Shown: positions 8,775 through 18,234 of the stretch, piece by piece
Numbering within the stretch: position 1 is the first letter of the stretch
Layout of the letters: the number at the start of each line of letters is the position of its first letter
Source: Paludibacter propionicigenes
GTDB taxonomy: Bacteria; Bacteroidota; Bacteroidia; Bacteroidales; JAIFNL01
Reading direction: 5' to 3'
Assembly: GCA_020721325.1 (NCBI GenBank)
Contig: DYNA01000010.1
Coordinates: forward strand, 1 to 50,386
DNA: 50,386 nt
Translations under genes and position numbers: made by a program
Notes under the pieces: model-generated
Databases searched by the model: none
What the model was told of the DNA's origin: nothing
The model's input: the letters and a program-made list of their open reading frames with translations, nothing else

Positions 8775-9710
8775 ATGAAGACAATTACAAAACTCGTTTT
8801 TTTAGCAGTAAGCCTTTTAATTTTAGGTGGAAATTCTGCATTTTCTCAAACCAATCGCGATTGGTGGAATGGACTTCCGGCTGAATGGAAAGATTATTTT
8901 GAAAGCAAATTTATGAAAGAAAGTCAGCGAGCAGCCGGTGTGGAAATGTCTGACGGTAAGCTCGAAACCATTGTAAATCTTAAAGTTTTGGACTGCTCAG
9001 GTAATAAAGATATTAGAGATTTGAAACCGCTTTCGCAGTTAAAAGACCTCGAAATTTTGGACATTTCAAACACAGGAGTTGCCGATTTAAGTGGTTTAAA
9101 AAATGTTCCAAACCTAAAAGAATTGGATTGTTCAAACAGCGAAATGATTGAAGACCTTACGCCACTCAAAAACATGCGCCGTTTGGAAAAATTAATTTGT
9201 TACAATACTTCCGTTTCCAATCTTGAGCCGCTTAAATATTTGTCGCTCAAAGAATTAAATGTTGCTCTTACGTTTATTGCCGACAATTCACTTTCGGTTT
9301 TGGAAGGCATGTTGAGTTTGCAAAAATTGGATATTTCGCAAAACGAATTGATTCGTAATTTGGGTTTTATGCACAATTTGGATAACTTAACCGACTTAAA
9401 TTGCAGCAAATCGCCAGTGGTTAGCGTCGATTCTATTGCAGTTATTGATAATTTGGAACACCTCGACATTTCAAATACCGATATTAAAGGTATAAAACCC
9501 CTTATTGATGTAAAAACTTTAATTAGCATTGATATTTCCGGTACTGAAATCAAAAATATTGATGCACTTTACGCAAGTACTCGTTTGAAAAATTTAAAAG
9601 CAATTGATTTAAAAATTGATGACGTTACTTATGCCCAAAAATTAAAAGAAAGTATAAAAACTTTTAAAGAAAAAAGACCCGATTGCATTGTCGATTTGAA
9701 TATAAAATAA
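8775..9710 (+). CDS. Secreted leucine-rich repeat protein
   Basis: Signal peptide MKTITKLVFLAVSLLILGGNSAFSQ; repeats LKVLDCSGNKDIRDLKPLSQLKDLEILDISNTGVADLSGLKNVPNLKELDCS... Confidence 0.8.
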   Translation: MKTITKLVFLAVSLLILGGNSAFSQTNRDWWNGLPAEWKDYFESKFMKESQRAAGVEMSDGKLETIVNLKVLDCSGNKDIRDLKPLSQLKDLEILDISNTGVADLSGLKNVPNLKELDCSNSEMIEDLTPLKNMRRLEKLICYNTSVSNLEPLKYLSLKELNVALTFIADNSLSVLEGMLSLQKLDISQNELIRNLGFMHNLDNLTDLNCSKSPVVSVDSIAVIDNLEHLDISNTDIKGIKPLIDVKTLISIDISGTEIKNIDALYASTRLKNLKAIDLKIDDVTYAQKLKESIKTFKEKRPDCIVDLNIK

Positions 9711-9832
9711 ATTTTAAAACAAGGAAATTTGAAAATGAGGAAATTTGAAAATTATCAAATTTTCTCATTTTTTTTTTTTTTTCAAATTTCTAAATTTTAC
9801 CATTTCCAAATTTTCATTTTTTTCATTTCTAA

Positions 9833-9843
9833 AGTTCAAAATT
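9833..9843. repeat. Left 11-bp direct repeat (putative target site duplication) AGTTCAAAATT
   Basis: Identical to 10088-10098 and exactly abuts the terminal inverted repeat. Confidence 0.6.
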
Positions 9844-10087
9844 GGTCTGTTTATTTTGCGCGAAAAATAAATTTTGCTTTTCCCTCATGTTTTTATGAAC
9901 ATTCCATAAGGGAATAAGGTTTTATTTTTGCTTCATTATCCTTTTTTACTAAGGGAATAAGGTTGATTTTCAAAACCTTATTCCCTTAGTAATAAAAATA
10001 AAACTCGCTGCCTCCCTTATTCCCTTTTTTTTTTTGAGAAAAATGGAGGGATTTGTTTTAAATTTTTTTTAACAAAATAAATAGACC
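9844..10087. mobile_element. MITE-like non-coding palindromic element, 244 bp
   Basis: TIRs GGTCTGTTTATTTTG (9844-9858) and CAAAATAAATAGACC (10073-10087), 14/15 matched; flanked by perfect 11-bp direct repeats; internal symmetric copies of AAGGGAATAAGG at 9908-9919(+), 9951-9962(+), 9976-9987(-), 10015-10026(-). Confidence 0.65.
9946..9992. repeat. Perfect 19-bp inverted repeat at the centre of the element
   Basis: TTACTAAGGGAATAAGGTT - gattttcaa - AACCTTATTCCCTTAGTAA. Confidence 0.85.
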
Positions 10088-10098
10088 AGTTCAAAATT
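10088..10098. repeat. Right 11-bp direct repeat (putative target site duplication) AGTTCAAAATT
   Basis: Identical to 9833-9843. Confidence 0.6.
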
Positions 10099-10168
10099 CC
10101 CAAATTCTCCCATTTTCAAATTCCTAAATCCTAAAATCCAAATCCTAAAACCCAATTTTATGTCTTTT

Positions 10169-10184
10169 TGTCAGTTTACTGACA
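10169..10184 (+). promoter_or_regulatory. Palindromic operator-like site TGTCAGT-TT-ACTGACA upstream of dnaK
   Basis: Perfect 7-bp inverted repeat in the dnaK upstream region. Confidence 0.45.
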
Positions 10185-10245
10185 CCAAATTTTTTTTTTT
10201 TGAATAAAAAATGACAAAATTTCTATAAAAAAGCCTTTCTTTCAC

Positions 10246-10263
10246 TTGGCATAATGATTGACA
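10246..10263 (+). promoter_or_regulatory. Candidate sigma-54-like promoter of dnaK
   Basis: TTGGCATAATGATTGACA has GG-N10-GA, one base from the GG-N10-GC sigma-54 core. Confidence 0.3.
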
Positions 10264-10383
10264 AAACATAAGCAAATAAAATAGTATTTTTTTAAAAAAA
10301 TTGAAAAAAGAAAAAACAAAATATTAACAAACGATAAGAATGTTTTTTTTAACAAAATTATCATTTTTAAATAGAAATTCATT

Positions 10384-12285
10384 ATGGGTAAAATTATAGG
10401 TATCGATTTAGGAACAACCAACTCATGCGTTTCGGTAATGGAAGGGGCTGACCCAGTGGTAATTCCAAATGCCGAAGGAAAAAGAACTACGCCTTCAATT
10501 GTGGCTTTTGTAGCCGGTGGCGAAATTAAAGTGGGCGACCCCGCTAAGCGTCAGGCAATTACAAACCCTGAAAAAACAATTTCTTCCATCAAGCGTTTTA
10601 TGGGCGAAAGTTTTGACAAAGTTTCAAAAGAAATTCAACGTGTGCCTTACAAAGTGGACAGAGGCGACAACAACACGCCCCGCGTAAACATTGACGGAAG
10701 ACTTTACAGCCCTCAAGAAATTTCGGCTATGGTGCTTCAAAAAATGAAAAAAACCGCCGAAGATTATCTTGGACAAACTGTTACTGAGGCAGTTATAACT
10801 GTTCCGGCGTATTTTAACGATGCCCAACGACAAGCAACGAAAGAAGCCGGAGAAATTGCCGGTTTGACCGTTCGCCGAATTATCAACGAACCCACAGCCG
10901 CTTCGTTGGCTTACGGTTTGGACAAAAAAAATAAAGATATGAACGTGGCTGTTTTCGACCTTGGCGGCGGAACTTTCGATATTTCCATTCTCGAATTGGG
11001 CGATGGCGTGTTTGAAGTAAAATCTACCGATGGAGACACGCACCTTGGCGGAGACGATTTTGACCAAGTAATTATCGATTGGCTTGCCACAGAATTTAAA
11101 AGCGACGAAGGAATTGACCTCAAAAGAGACCCAATGGCACTTCAACGCTTAAAAGAAGCTGCCGAAAAAGCAAAAATTGAGCTTTCAAGTTCCACTTCTA
11201 CCGAAATCAATTTGCCATACATTATGCCCGTAAACGGTATTCCAAAACACTTGGTTCGTACCCTTTCGCGTGCAAAATTTGAGCAATTGGCTGACAGTTT
11301 GATACAAGCCACTTTGCGTCCGTGCGAATCGGCTATGCGAAATTCCGGTCTTTCAAAATCAGACATTGACGAAGTTATTTTGGTGGGCGGTTCTACTCGT
11401 ATTCCCGCAATTCAAAAAATTGTAGAAAATTTCTTTGGTAAAACTCCTTCAAAAGGCGTAAACCCCGACGAAGTGGTAGCCGTAGGTGCTGCTATTCAAG
11501 GCGGTGTACTTACCGGCGAAGTGAAAGACGTACTTTTGCTCGACGTTACTCCACTTTCATTGGGCATTGAAACCATGGGACGTGTGATGACTCGATTGAT
11601 TGAATCCAATACAACCATTCCGGTTAAAAAAACCGAAGTATTTACAACTGCCGTTGATAATCAACCTTCGGTTGAAATTCACGTTTTGCAAGGCGAACGC
11701 CCTATGGCTCAAGACAATAAAACCATCGGACGCTTCCACCTCGACAATCTGCCACCCGCACCACGCGGCGTGCCTCAAATTGAAGTAACTTTCGATATTG
11801 ATGCCAACGGTATTTTGAACGTTTCGGCACGCGACAAAGGCACCGGAAAAGAGCAAGGCATTAGAATTGAAGCCTCTTCGGGACTTTCCGACTCCGATAT
11901 TCAACGCATGAAAGACGAAGCAAAAGCAAACGAAGCCAAAGACAAAGCCGCTAAAGAGCGCATTGACAAACTCAATGGAGCTGACAGCTTGGTTTTCAAT
12001 ACAGAAAAACAATTGAAAGAATACGGCGACAAAATTCCTGCCGACAAACTTTCGGGCATCAAAGCCGCTGTGGAAAAGCTAAAAGCCGCGCACAAAGCCG
12101 AAGATTTAGCCGGAATCGATGCAGCAACAACCGAACTGAATACCGTTTTCCAAGCCGCTTCGCAAGATTTGTACAATGCACAGCAAGCTCAAGGCGGTGG
12201 CGCACAAGCCAATCCGAATGCAAATACTCAACAAAACAACACCGCTAACGATGTTACCGATGTGGATTTTGAAGAAGTTAAATAA
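10384..12285 (+). CDS. dnaK: Molecular chaperone DnaK (Hsp70)
   Basis: [21 protein letters not shown]..., [13 protein letters not shown], full-length Hsp70 ending [11 protein letters not shown]. Confidence 0.98.
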   Translation: MGKIIGIDLGTTNSCVSVMEGADPVVIPNAEGKRTTPSIVAFVAGGEIKVGDPAKRQAITNPEKTISSIKRFMGESFDKVSKEIQRVPYKVDRGDNNTPRVNIDGRLYSPQEISAMVLQKMKKTAEDYLGQTVTEAVITVPAYFNDAQRQATKEAGEIAGLTVRRIINEPTAASLAYGLDKKNKDMNVAVFDLGGGTFDISILELGDGVFEVKSTDGDTHLGGDDFDQVIIDWLATEFKSDEGIDLKRDPMALQRLKEAAEKAKIELSSSTSTEINLPYIMPVNGIPKHLVRTLSRAKFEQLADSLIQATLRPCESAMRNSGLSKSDIDEVILVGGSTRIPAIQKIVENFFGKTPSKGVNPDEVVAVGAAIQGGVLTGEVKDVLLLDVTPLSLGIETMGRVMTRLIESNTTIPVKKTEVFTTAVDNQPSVEIHVLQGERPMAQDNKTIGRFHLDNLPPAPRGVPQIEVTFDIDANGILNVSARDKGTGKEQGIRIEASSGLSDSDIQRMKDEAKANEAKDKAAKERIDKLNGADSLVFNTEKQLKEYGDKIPADKLSGIKAAVEKLKAAHKAEDLAGIDAATTELNTVFQAASQDLYNAQQAQGGGAQANPNANTQQNNTANDVTDVDFEEVK

Positions 12286-12313
12286 TTGATTTTCAGTAAA
12301 TTATGTTTAAAAT

Positions 12314-12357
12314 ACGGTCAGAGCTTTTTAAGGTTTTGACCGTTTTTGTTTTTTTAT
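12314..12357 (+). terminator. Rho-independent terminator after dnaK
   Basis: ACGGTCA ... TGACCGT followed by TTTTGTTTTTTTATTTT. Confidence 0.7.
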
Positions 12358-12475
12358 TTTTTGAAAAAAAAATGAAAAATTAGATTATTTTTTTTCAAAA
12401 AAACAATATTAAAATAAAACCTTCGTTTTAAAAAAAATAAAACAACTTTTTTAAAAATATTAAAAATAATAAGAT

Positions 12476-13105
12476 ATGAAAAAAATAATTTTAAGTTTAG
12501 CCGTAATTTTAACGGCAGTTTTTGCAGCCAATGCACAAATCGGAATACGCGGTGGCGTAGGTTTTGCTAATGTAAAATATACCGATGGCAATGTAGATTT
12601 TTCTCCCGAATCAAAATTGGGTTTGTCTGCCGGAATTTCGAAAGAAATAAAAGTGATTGGAAAATATGTAAAATTAGCACCCGAATTGCTTTTTGATGTA
12701 AAAGGTTCGCGTGGAGAAGAAGTAGAATTAACGAAAACTTTTTATGGAGCTTCATACAATTATTTGGGCTTAGGACTTGGCGTAAAAGTAAATTTGCCGG
12801 TAATTCCTATTTATGTTTTGGGACAACCTTATTATCAGTATCTAATTAGTGGACAAAGCATTGTAGATGTTGATGGCGATGTAACCAAAACAAAAATTGA
12901 CGATTTTGGCGACATGAATCGCAGTGAGTTGGGAGTAAATTTAGGCTTAGGCACTTCTTTGCATATCGGACCGGTTGGTTTATTTTTAGAAGCCCGCTAT
13001 GCCGTACCAATGACATCTCTTGAAGAAATTAATGAAACGGAAAATTATAAATTAAAAAACAAATTTTTCACAGTTTCTGTTGGTATTTTAATTGGTGGAA
13101 AATAA
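12476..13105 (+). CDS. Outer membrane beta-barrel protein (PorT-like)
   Basis: Signal peptide MKKIILSLAVILTAVFAANAQIGIRGGVGFANV; alternating beta-strand pattern; C-terminal FFTVSVGILIGGK. Confidence 0.75.
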   Translation: MKKIILSLAVILTAVFAANAQIGIRGGVGFANVKYTDGNVDFSPESKLGLSAGISKEIKVIGKYVKLAPELLFDVKGSRGEEVELTKTFYGASYNYLGLGLGVKVNLPVIPIYVLGQPYYQYLISGQSIVDVDGDVTKTKIDDFGDMNRSELGVNLGLGTSLHIGPVGLFLEARYAVPMTSLEEINETENYKLKNKFFTVSVGILIGGK

Positions 13106-13132
13106 TTTTTAAAAAAAATTAGAAAAAAATTG

Positions 13133-13180
13133 AACCCTGACAAAAAAGTTTTAAATTTGTCAGGGTTTTTTCTTTTTTTT
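13133..13180 (+). terminator. Rho-independent terminator
   Basis: AACCCTGACAAA ... TTTGTCAGGGTT followed by poly-T. Confidence 0.8.
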
Positions 13181-13298
13181 TCTGAAAAAGATTAACATAA
13201 TTTAACTAATAAAATTAGCATTTTGTTTTTGAATTTAATAAATTTGCTAAAAAAAATAGCAATTTTTAAATTCTAAACAATTAAAATATTTACAAGCC

Positions 13299-14213
13299 AT
13301 GAATGAATTTAATTCTTCTATACAGCAGCGTAGAGTCGGTTTTTCCGATTATTGGTGGTTTATAATCACTTTATTTCCGTTTTTTCATTGGTTGCCTTTT
13401 ATTATTGTCGGTGCAAAAACCAAGAAAATGAAGTGGATAATTTGGGGCGGTATTTATTTACTTATTTTGGTAGCAACTGTTATGTTTTCAAATGTTTCCG
13501 AAGATAAAACAAGCCCCATGTACAACGTATATGGCTTATTGGCAGTAATGTTTTTTGTAAGCTGGGTGGCGTCCATTTTTCATATTTTCAGCATTCGCAA
13601 AGAATATTTGTTTTACTTGTCGCAAATACCTGAAAAGTTTATTGAAACTTCCGCTTTTGATGCGCGCACCGGACAACATATTAATCAGTTTCAATTAAAT
13701 TTAGGTAAGCACGGAAAAATACTAACAGCCATTGAGCGATTGCGTTTTCAAATTTCGGAAGAACTCAAAAATGCCGGAAAAAATAATTCCATAACTCAAG
13801 AATTGATGCCCATAGTAAATAAATATGTAGAGCAAACCAAAGAATTGGCTTCGCGCGATGCTCGTATTGAAAGTCTTTTGCAAAATTCAAATACCAAAGA
13901 AATTGATTTCAAAATTCGCGAGCTGCGTAGAAAAATTGACCGAACCGGCAATGCCGAGTTGATGCAACAATACATGGAAAGCATTTCGAGTTTAGAACAA
14001 AATAAAAAATTATACGGTAATTTTGAAGACCAGCGCGAAGTCATTCGTTTAAAATTGGAAGCGGCTCACATGGATTTGCAAAAAATGAAAATGAATTTAA
14101 TTAACATGGAAAATTTAAGTTCGCAAGACCAAAATACCGTCTATTTGAAAGATTTTGAAACAAAATCGCAAGAATTAACTACTTATTTGGAACTTTTAAA
14201 GGAATATAAATAA
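13299..14213 (+). CDS. Hypothetical membrane protein with N-terminal TM helices and long C-terminal coiled coil
   Basis: Hydrophobic segments WWFIITLFPFFHWLPFIIVG, WIIWGGIYLLILVATVMF, YGLLAVMFFVSWVASIFHIF followed by charged helical region. Confidence 0.7.
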   Translation: MNEFNSSIQQRRVGFSDYWWFIITLFPFFHWLPFIIVGAKTKKMKWIIWGGIYLLILVATVMFSNVSEDKTSPMYNVYGLLAVMFFVSWVASIFHIFSIRKEYLFYLSQIPEKFIETSAFDARTGQHINQFQLNLGKHGKILTAIERLRFQISEELKNAGKNNSITQELMPIVNKYVEQTKELASRDARIESLLQNSNTKEIDFKIRELRRKIDRTGNAELMQQYMESISSLEQNKKLYGNFEDQREVIRLKLEAAHMDLQKMKMNLINMENLSSQDQNTVYLKDFETKSQELTTYLELLKEYK

Positions 14214-14339
14214 AATTTGTAAAAAAAAGTTTATCGGTAATTTTGATATTCAATTGTTTGATTTTTTTATTTGTAAAAAAAATAGAATGAATCAAATTTT
14301 AGAATCATATTTTTATAAAAAAAGTAAAAAAACAAAATA

Positions 14340-15509
14340 TTGAATCAAAAAAAACTATATTTTGACACTCCGTTATTAGTTATTTTTTCGGTAACTTTAA
14401 TGGCAGTTTTAGGCGTAGCAAGTTTAACTCCCGCTTTTCCAAAAATAGCTCAAAGTCTTGATTTACAAGAAAATGAAGTTGGTTGGTTAATCAGTGTTTT
14501 TACTTTACCCGGAATTTTTTTTACTCCCGTAATGGGAATTTTAGCCGATAGATTGGGCAGAAAAATAGTGCTTGTACCTTCTCTATTTTTATTTGCAATA
14601 GCCGGATTTGCTTGTTTTTTTACAACAAATTTTGAATTGCTTTTAGTTTTTCGTTTTTTTCAAGGCTTGGGTTCCAGTTCTATAAGCTCCATCAACGTTA
14701 CGCTCATTGGCGACATCTACTCCGGCAAACAGCGACCACAAGCTATGGGCTACAATGCAAGTGTATTAAGCATTGGCACAGCAACTTACCCTTTTGTTGG
14801 CGGTTTGCTGGCTGCAATTGCTTGGAATATGCCTTTTTTATTGCCACTTTTGGCTATTCCGGTTGGGTTGGCTGTTATTTTTTTATTGCATTCGCCAAAG
14901 CCCAATAAATCGCAAAACCTGAAACAATATTTATCATCTACAGTTAAAAGCTTGAAAAACAAGGCAGTAATAGGACTTTTTTTAATAAGCATTTCTACTT
15001 TTATCATTTTATATGGTGCTTTTTTAAGCTATTTGCCTTTCCTTTTGCATCAAAAATTTGGAATTGAATCTTTCCAAATTGGGCTTTTTCTCTCGCTGAG
15101 TTCACTTTTTACCGCTTTTGTTGCTTCGAAATTGGGTAAATTGATAACTATTTTTAAGCAAACTACAATGCTTAAAATTGCATTTGTCCTTTACGCTTTG
15201 GTTTGTTTGCTTTTGCCCAATATCCAAAATTTGTATCTAATGTTGCTTCCGGTAGCCTTTTTTGGAATTGCGCAAGGCTTAAATATTCCTAATTTACAGA
15301 CTCTTTTAGCTACTTTGGCTCCAATTGAGCAAAGAGCTGTTTTTATGTCAATCAATGGAATGGTTTTGCAAATCGGGCAAACACTTGGACCTGTTTTTAT
15401 CGGGTTTATTTTTTCTTTATCGGGCATTGAAACAGCTTTTTACTCGGCTGCATTTGTTGCTTTTATTATGCTTGTGCTTATTTTTCTTCTTCTTAATAGA
15501 TTAAAATAA
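14340..15509 (+). CDS. MFS transporter
   Basis: 12-TM pattern; MFS motif ILADRLGRKIVLVPSLF; start is TTG at 14340 (a later ATG would truncate TM1). Confidence 0.88.
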   Translation: MNQKKLYFDTPLLVIFSVTLMAVLGVASLTPAFPKIAQSLDLQENEVGWLISVFTLPGIFFTPVMGILADRLGRKIVLVPSLFLFAIAGFACFFTTNFELLLVFRFFQGLGSSSISSINVTLIGDIYSGKQRPQAMGYNASVLSIGTATYPFVGGLLAAIAWNMPFLLPLLAIPVGLAVIFLLHSPKPNKSQNLKQYLSSTVKSLKNKAVIGLFLISISTFIILYGAFLSYLPFLLHQKFGIESFQIGLFLSLSSLFTAFVASKLGKLITIFKQTTMLKIAFVLYALVCLLLPNIQNLYLMLLPVAFFGIAQGLNIPNLQTLLATLAPIEQRAVFMSINGMVLQIGQTLGPVFIGFIFSLSGIETAFYSAAFVAFIMLVLIFLLLNRLK

Positions 15510-15582
15510 TTTGATAAAATATTTAGTTCATTTAATTTATTTTTTTATTACTTTTTAATTTTTTATTTTATTTTTTAGAATA

Positions 15583-17895
15583 CTAATTTTTTATAATTTT
15601 TTTTGTTTTTTCAAAAATCTTTTGATGTTTTGAATCAAAACCACTTGTTTTTAAAAAATAAACCCCTGAATTATAGTGTTTTATATTTATTTTTTCAAAA
15701 TTATTTTTTATTTCTTTTGCAAAAATTTCTTTTCCGCTAATGTCTGAAATACTGATTGTTACAAAATCAATTTGATTGTTTTCAAAATGAATGTTTAAAA
15801 AATCAACGGTTGGATTGGGGTAAATTTCAATTTCTGATAATAAATTATCATTTTTTATGCTCGAAAGTAAATTGGAATATCCGGGTGTTGGATATGCAAA
15901 ATACCGCCAAATTTCATTACCATCGCTGGAATGCCCTTTGGAAACATCGGGGTCTTGAATACCGAAAGAAACATGGTCAATCACTGCAAAACCGGACGAT
16001 TTGTTGTCAAAAAGAGCTATTTCGTCGCCTTCAATTTCCAATTTAAAATTGGCGTGCATTTGCCCTTCATCGGTTTCATTATCCGCCCAAAAAAGTAAAA
16101 ATTCACCCGGATTAATGTAAATATTGGGCAATTGCCATTCATTTTTATTGTTGATATTGTCGCTTAAATATTTGTCGCCCAGCCAAATAGCTTTAGTGTC
16201 GGCATTGTAGATTTCTATCCAATCGGCATATTCGCCTGTGTTGTCTTTGATAGTCAGTTTGTTACTTGCCATAAACTCGTTGATGTACAATTTTAAATCC
16301 GATTCGCCGGCTAAAATGGCTTTAAAATTTCCAAAAGCCGGTTCACGTGTGGTTTGTTGATGATTATCGGTAGCTGTTATGTAAAAATTAAGTATTCCGG
16401 TATTTGAAATGGGAGAGGTGATTTTAGCTGAATAGATATGGTCTGTTGAAATCAAATCGTTTGCTAAACCCTTGTCATTCATTTCAATAGAGAGCCATTC
16501 GCCGTTATCTATTTGGTAGTGTAATTGCACTAAAATTGGTTCAAATTCATCTTCTACCAATCCGAAAACTTCAAAATCTTTTTGGGCTTCTATTTCAGTT
16601 GTTTGAACATTTGAAATGATTGGAAATATCTCATTAACAATTACTTGTGAATTTGCTGTACTGTTCCGAAATGCCACATAATTTTTTAAGCCGTATTTTA
16701 CGTGCTGTCCAAGAGCTTGTGTATAGGAATTGTTAAAATCTGACCAATTCCAGCCATAATCGAGGCTTCGATAATAATCTCTTTCTGCCGAAGAATTTAT
16801 TTTAGCTTTCAATGTATCAATGTGTAAATCGAGCTTTGTATTGTTAAAAAATTGAGTTAAAAACTCTTTCATGTAAAATGAAAACCTATCTTTATACATT
16901 TGATTTTCAAGTATTTTCTTTGTCAAAGGACGATTTTCGGACGAATGCCAAGTATAAATATTTCGTAATGCCCAATCGATATTGAACCAATCAATTCCAA
17001 AAGTATTATCTAAATCATACGGTATAAATTCAAATTGGTCGGTTGTTGTATTTTTATATAAGTAAAAGTTATTTTTGTTATAAGAATATCCATCCCAATG
17101 GCTTGTCAAAATTTCAATTACCAAGTATTTTAAAAATGAATTTACATTAAAAATAGGCTCCAGTTTTTCAGGATAATCGTTTGGATTTGAGTTGTTTAAA
17201 ATGTTTATTAGTTGGGCTAAATCGCTGTAATCGTCTTTTTGTAAATTGGTTTTAAGGTCGTAGGTTCGTAAATTGTTGCTCGAAAACTTATATAAATCAG
17301 GGCTTTCACCCAAATACGTTAAGGTTGCCGGATACAAACATTTATACAAATTGCCATTTTTATTGCCAAAGCGCGACTCTACAAACTCTTCGTCAATGTG
17401 TTCAATATTCATGTAAAGTCCTTTGTATTCGTTGTTTACGTAAAGTTCTACATGATTTGCCCGCGATGCCGGAACTTTTGCCCATTGCATCAAGTCGAAA
17501 CTTAATTTTGAACGCATTATGCTTGGGTCGTTGTGTTCGCCGTTTAAGTTTAGCTTCTCCAAGTTGTAAAATTTTCTGCCTTTTTTGAACGTGTTAAATG
17601 ACACTTTAAATGACTTTTTGGCAGAACTGCGTGAGGTGTTTCCGCGAAGCCTAAAACCAATGCTATCAACTATTTCGTTGGTTTGAGAACTGACAAACTG
17701 AAATTTTGCTACATATTCGTGGTCTGAATTTCTATTGGCATAATCGAGCATTTTTTCAAGCGAATCGGCATTTATAGTGATGTAAATTTTTGCAATTTCA
17801 GTGTCATCAAAAAGAATTCCTTTTTCAGGGAAATTTTGCCCGAAAATTTTTATCGAAACTAAAAGAAAAAGTAGAAAAACAGATATTATTTTCAT
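15583..17895 (-). CDS. CotH kinase family protein with lamin-tail domain and T9SS type A sorting domain
   Basis: LRGNTSRSSAKKSFKVSFN, SRANHVELYVNNEYKGLYMNIEHIDEEFVESRF, FEFIPYDLDNTFGIDW; LTD LYINEFMASNKLTIKDNTGEYADWIEIYN; C-terminal EIEIYPNPTVDFLNIHF. Confidence 0.9.
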   Translation of the reverse strand: MKIISVFLLFLLVSIKIFGQNFPEKGILFDDTEIAKIYITINADSLEKMLDYANRNSDHEYVAKFQFVSSQTNEIVDSIGFRLRGNTSRSSAKKSFKVSFNTFKKGRKFYNLEKLNLNGEHNDPSIMRSKLSFDLMQWAKVPASRANHVELYVNNEYKGLYMNIEHIDEEFVESRFGNKNGNLYKCLYPATLTYLGESPDLYKFSSNNLRTYDLKTNLQKDDYSDLAQLINILNNSNPNDYPEKLEPIFNVNSFLKYLVIEILTSHWDGYSYNKNNFYLYKNTTTDQFEFIPYDLDNTFGIDWFNIDWALRNIYTWHSSENRPLTKKILENQMYKDRFSFYMKEFLTQFFNNTKLDLHIDTLKAKINSSAERDYYRSLDYGWNWSDFNNSYTQALGQHVKYGLKNYVAFRNSTANSQVIVNEIFPIISNVQTTEIEAQKDFEVFGLVEDEFEPILVQLHYQIDNGEWLSIEMNDKGLANDLISTDHIYSAKITSPISNTGILNFYITATDNHQQTTREPAFGNFKAILAGESDLKLYINEFMASNKLTIKDNTGEYADWIEIYNADTKAIWLGDKYLSDNINNKNEWQLPNIYINPGEFLLFWADNETDEGQMHANFKLEIEGDEIALFDNKSSGFAVIDHVSFGIQDPDVSKGHSSDGNEIWRYFAYPTPGYSNLLSSIKNDNLLSEIEIYPNPTVDFLNIHFENNQIDFVTISISDISGKEIFAKEIKNNFEKINIKHYNSGVYFLKTSGFDSKHQKIFEKTKKIIKN

Positions 17896-18164
17896 TTGAT
17901 TTAATATTTTTTTAACTTTAATTTTACAAAGATATTTAAAATTTTATTGTAAAAAGATATTTTTTTGTATTCTTTGGTGTTTTTATTTTAAAATTCCTCA
18001 ACTTTATTTAAAATATTGAAAATAAATGCATTATCATTTTCTCTAAAAATTTAAAAGTGAAATTTTAAAGATAAAATTTACGCAAACGTTTGTTTTAATT
18101 TTTTTATTTTTTGATAACTTAAATTTTTAACACCAAAAAAAATTATTTTAACGAATTTATTTTT

Positions 18165-18172
18165 TATATTTG
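18165..18172 (+). promoter_or_regulatory. Candidate -7 element (TATATTTG) upstream of alaS
   Basis: Exact match to TAnnTTTG; -33 box not clear. Confidence 0.3.
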
Positions 18173-18234
18173 CAAGTTAAAATTTAGATAAAAAAATATT
18201 TTCTTTAAGAAAAAAATTATAAAATAATATATTA

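Noticed and set aside
9729-9917. 62-aa ORF MKMRKFENYQIFSFFFFFQ...
   Set aside because: Lies in low-complexity sequence and crosses the TIR and TSD of the palindromic element; composition is not protein-like.
10624-12176. Several minus-strand ORFs opposite dnaK (173, 70, 74, 151, 91 aa)
   Set aside because: Antisense open frames of a highly constrained gene; no protein motifs or start signals.
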